From positions 62,001 through 126,000 of the forward strand of contig JBGCFQ010000009.1 in assembly GCA_045106985.1 (NCBI GenBank): a stretch of DNA of 64,000 bases, given 5' to 3'. The position numbers and the translations under genes were made by a program. Positions 63,180 to 64,000 of the stretch are shown one piece after another; position 1 is the first letter of the stretch, and every line of letters begins with the position of its first letter. The stretch is from JAUIET01 sp045106985. GTDB lineage: Bacteria; Pseudomonadota; Gammaproteobacteria; Pseudomonadales; JAUIET01. The notes under the pieces were generated by a model that saw only the letters and a program-made list of their open reading frames with translations, did no database searches and was not told where the DNA came from.

Positions 63180-64000
63180 TGCCGAATAGTTTTTCCCCAA
63201 ACAACGTTGTTGAAGCAAACGCATCAGAATCAGTAGCATCAATTCTTAATGGCTTTGATGATCTGGGCTATATATGCAGCAAGCAAATTGCGACCGCTGT
63301 GTTTCTTGCCCTAAAACTTGAAAAACCCATTCTTGTTGAAGGTCCTCCAGGAGTTGGAAAAACCGAGTTGGCTAAGACAGCATCGGAATATCTCGGCCAA
63401 GCTCTTATTCGTATGCAGTGCTACGAGGGCCTTGACGAAAGCAAAGCGCTGTACGAATGGAAGTATGGCAAGCAGTTACTGTATACCCAAGTGCTAAAAG
63501 AAAAACTCTCGGACGTAATGCAGGGCGCCAAAGGCTTGGATGAGTCGGTGCAACGTCTGCATCAATTTGGCGACATATTTTTCTCTGAAGATTTTCTAGA
63601 GCCACGACCTCTACTCAAGGCTATGCAGCTTGACGGTGGTTCGGTACTGTTGATCGATGAGCTGGATAAAGCCGACTATGAATTTGAGTCGCTATTGTTA
63701 GAGATGCTGTCTGACTATCAGGTTACAGTGCCAGAAATTGGTACGATCAAGGCCAAACATAAACCTCTTGTTATTTTAACAAGTAATAATACTCGTGAAA
63801 TAAGTGATGCCCTAAAGCGTCGCTGCCTGCACTTGTATATCCCCTTTCCTGATGCAAAACTGGAACAACGAATCATCGAATCTCGCGTGCCTGAGTTGCC
63901 AGGCCAATTGCGCGAACATCTGGTAGGCTTTATACAGCAACTCAGGGAACGCGACCTTAAGAAACTGCCCGCTATTAGTGAAACGATTGACTGGGCGCGC
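63179..64000 (+). CDS. MoxR-family AAA+ ATPase, 5' part (cut by right edge)
   Basis: The frame runs from ATG 63179 to the window edge, 274 codons with no stop. Walker A is GPPGVGKT (55-62), Walker B LLIDEL (157-162), followed by sensor-1 region ILTSNNTREI. It belongs with MoxR/CoxD-type ATPases, which help insert metal cofactors or mature enzymes such as CO dehydrogenase, usually with a VWA partner (CoxE). One-base overlap with moaA (TAATG) couples the two, which points to a role in molybdoenzyme maturation. That is inference. Confidence 0.85.
   Translation, partial: MPNSFSPNNVVEANASESVASILNGFDDLGYICSKQIATAVFLALKLEKPILVEGPPGVGKTELAKTASEYLGQALIRMQCYEGLDESKALYEWKYGKQLLYTQVLKEKLSDVMQGAKGLDESVQRLHQFGDIFFSEDFLEPRPLLKAMQLDGGSVLLIDELDKADYEFESLLLEMLSDYQVTVPEIGTIKAKHKPLVILTSNNTREISDALKRRCLHLYIPFPDAKLEQRIIESRVPELPGQLREHLVGFIQQLRERDLKKLPAISETIDWAR

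Overview
The window reads as chromosomal DNA of a free-living, aerobic gammaproteobacterium on the Pseudomonas/Cellvibrio side of the class. Three features point there. The left end has the order slmA - DUF4124 - pyrE - crc - rph - gmk - rpoZ - spoT - ridA - recG, close to the Pseudomonas-type order, and crc itself is confined to such lineages. The right-centre block cysQ - yrfG - hslR - pckA is a reduced form of the enterobacterial/pseudomonad nudE-yrfG-hslR-hslO-pck neighbourhood. Genes are tightly packed with no gap above 300 bp. I see no rRNA, tRNA, CRISPR array, phage, transposase or plasmid function, so this is core and lightly accessory chromosome. TTG starts are fairly common (gmk, spoT, the DUF457 gene, an ECF sigma factor, a TetR gene, an SGNH hydrolase, a peroxiredoxin).

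Layout. 0-11 kb: housekeeping (nucleoid occlusion, pyrimidine and guanine nucleotide synthesis, RNA processing, RNA polymerase omega, stringent response, helicase RecG). 11-19 kb: an outer-membrane-type DUF3187 protein, a DUF457 membrane protein, then a probable four-gene minus-strand operon: rubredoxin/rubredoxin-reductase fusion, dicarboxylate-type symporter, secreted helical protein and a RoxA-like diheme cytochrome c. 19-24 kb: ubiA, small metabolic genes, and the iron-storage pair bfd/bfr behind a convincing Fur box. 24-28.4 kb: TetR regulator facing a VWA lipoprotein, ECF sigma factor and membrane anti-sigma candidate, with an eight-copy 19-bp tandem repeat filling the VWA/sigma junction. 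28-36 kb: pyrF, ChaC-like cyclotransferase, DUF3604 protein, delta-9-type desaturase, and the coupled DUF2868/DUF3482 GTPase pair. 36-46 kb: M20 amidohydrolase, two acyl-CoA dehydrogenases around a TetR gene with a perfect inverted-repeat operator, M48 peptidase, SDR, SGNH hydrolase, LysR. 46-54.5 kb: a citrate synthase homologue with an unusual catalytic residue, TerC, cysQ-yrfG-hslR-pckA, an MBL-fold enzyme, a peroxiredoxin preceded by a perfect 14-bp hairpin, and a 58-residue Arg-rich protein. 54.5-64 kb: a PON-like lipoprotein, a molybdopterin oxidoreductase, an SDR, a diguanylate cyclase, a DUF1232 protein, an epimerase, then moaA coupled to a MoxR-type AAA+ ATPase cut by the right edge.

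Together the genes suggest an oxidative heterotroph using fatty acids, amino acids and C4 acids. It has gluconeogenesis (pckA), stringent response, c-di-GMP signalling, Fur-controlled iron storage and probably Hfq/Crc carbon catabolite control. No single system here is clearly new. The most unusual local structures are the tandem repeat at the VWA/sigma junction, the acidic tail on RpoZ, the Asp-to-Glu citrate synthase, the hairpin before the peroxiredoxin, and several unannotated small proteins.
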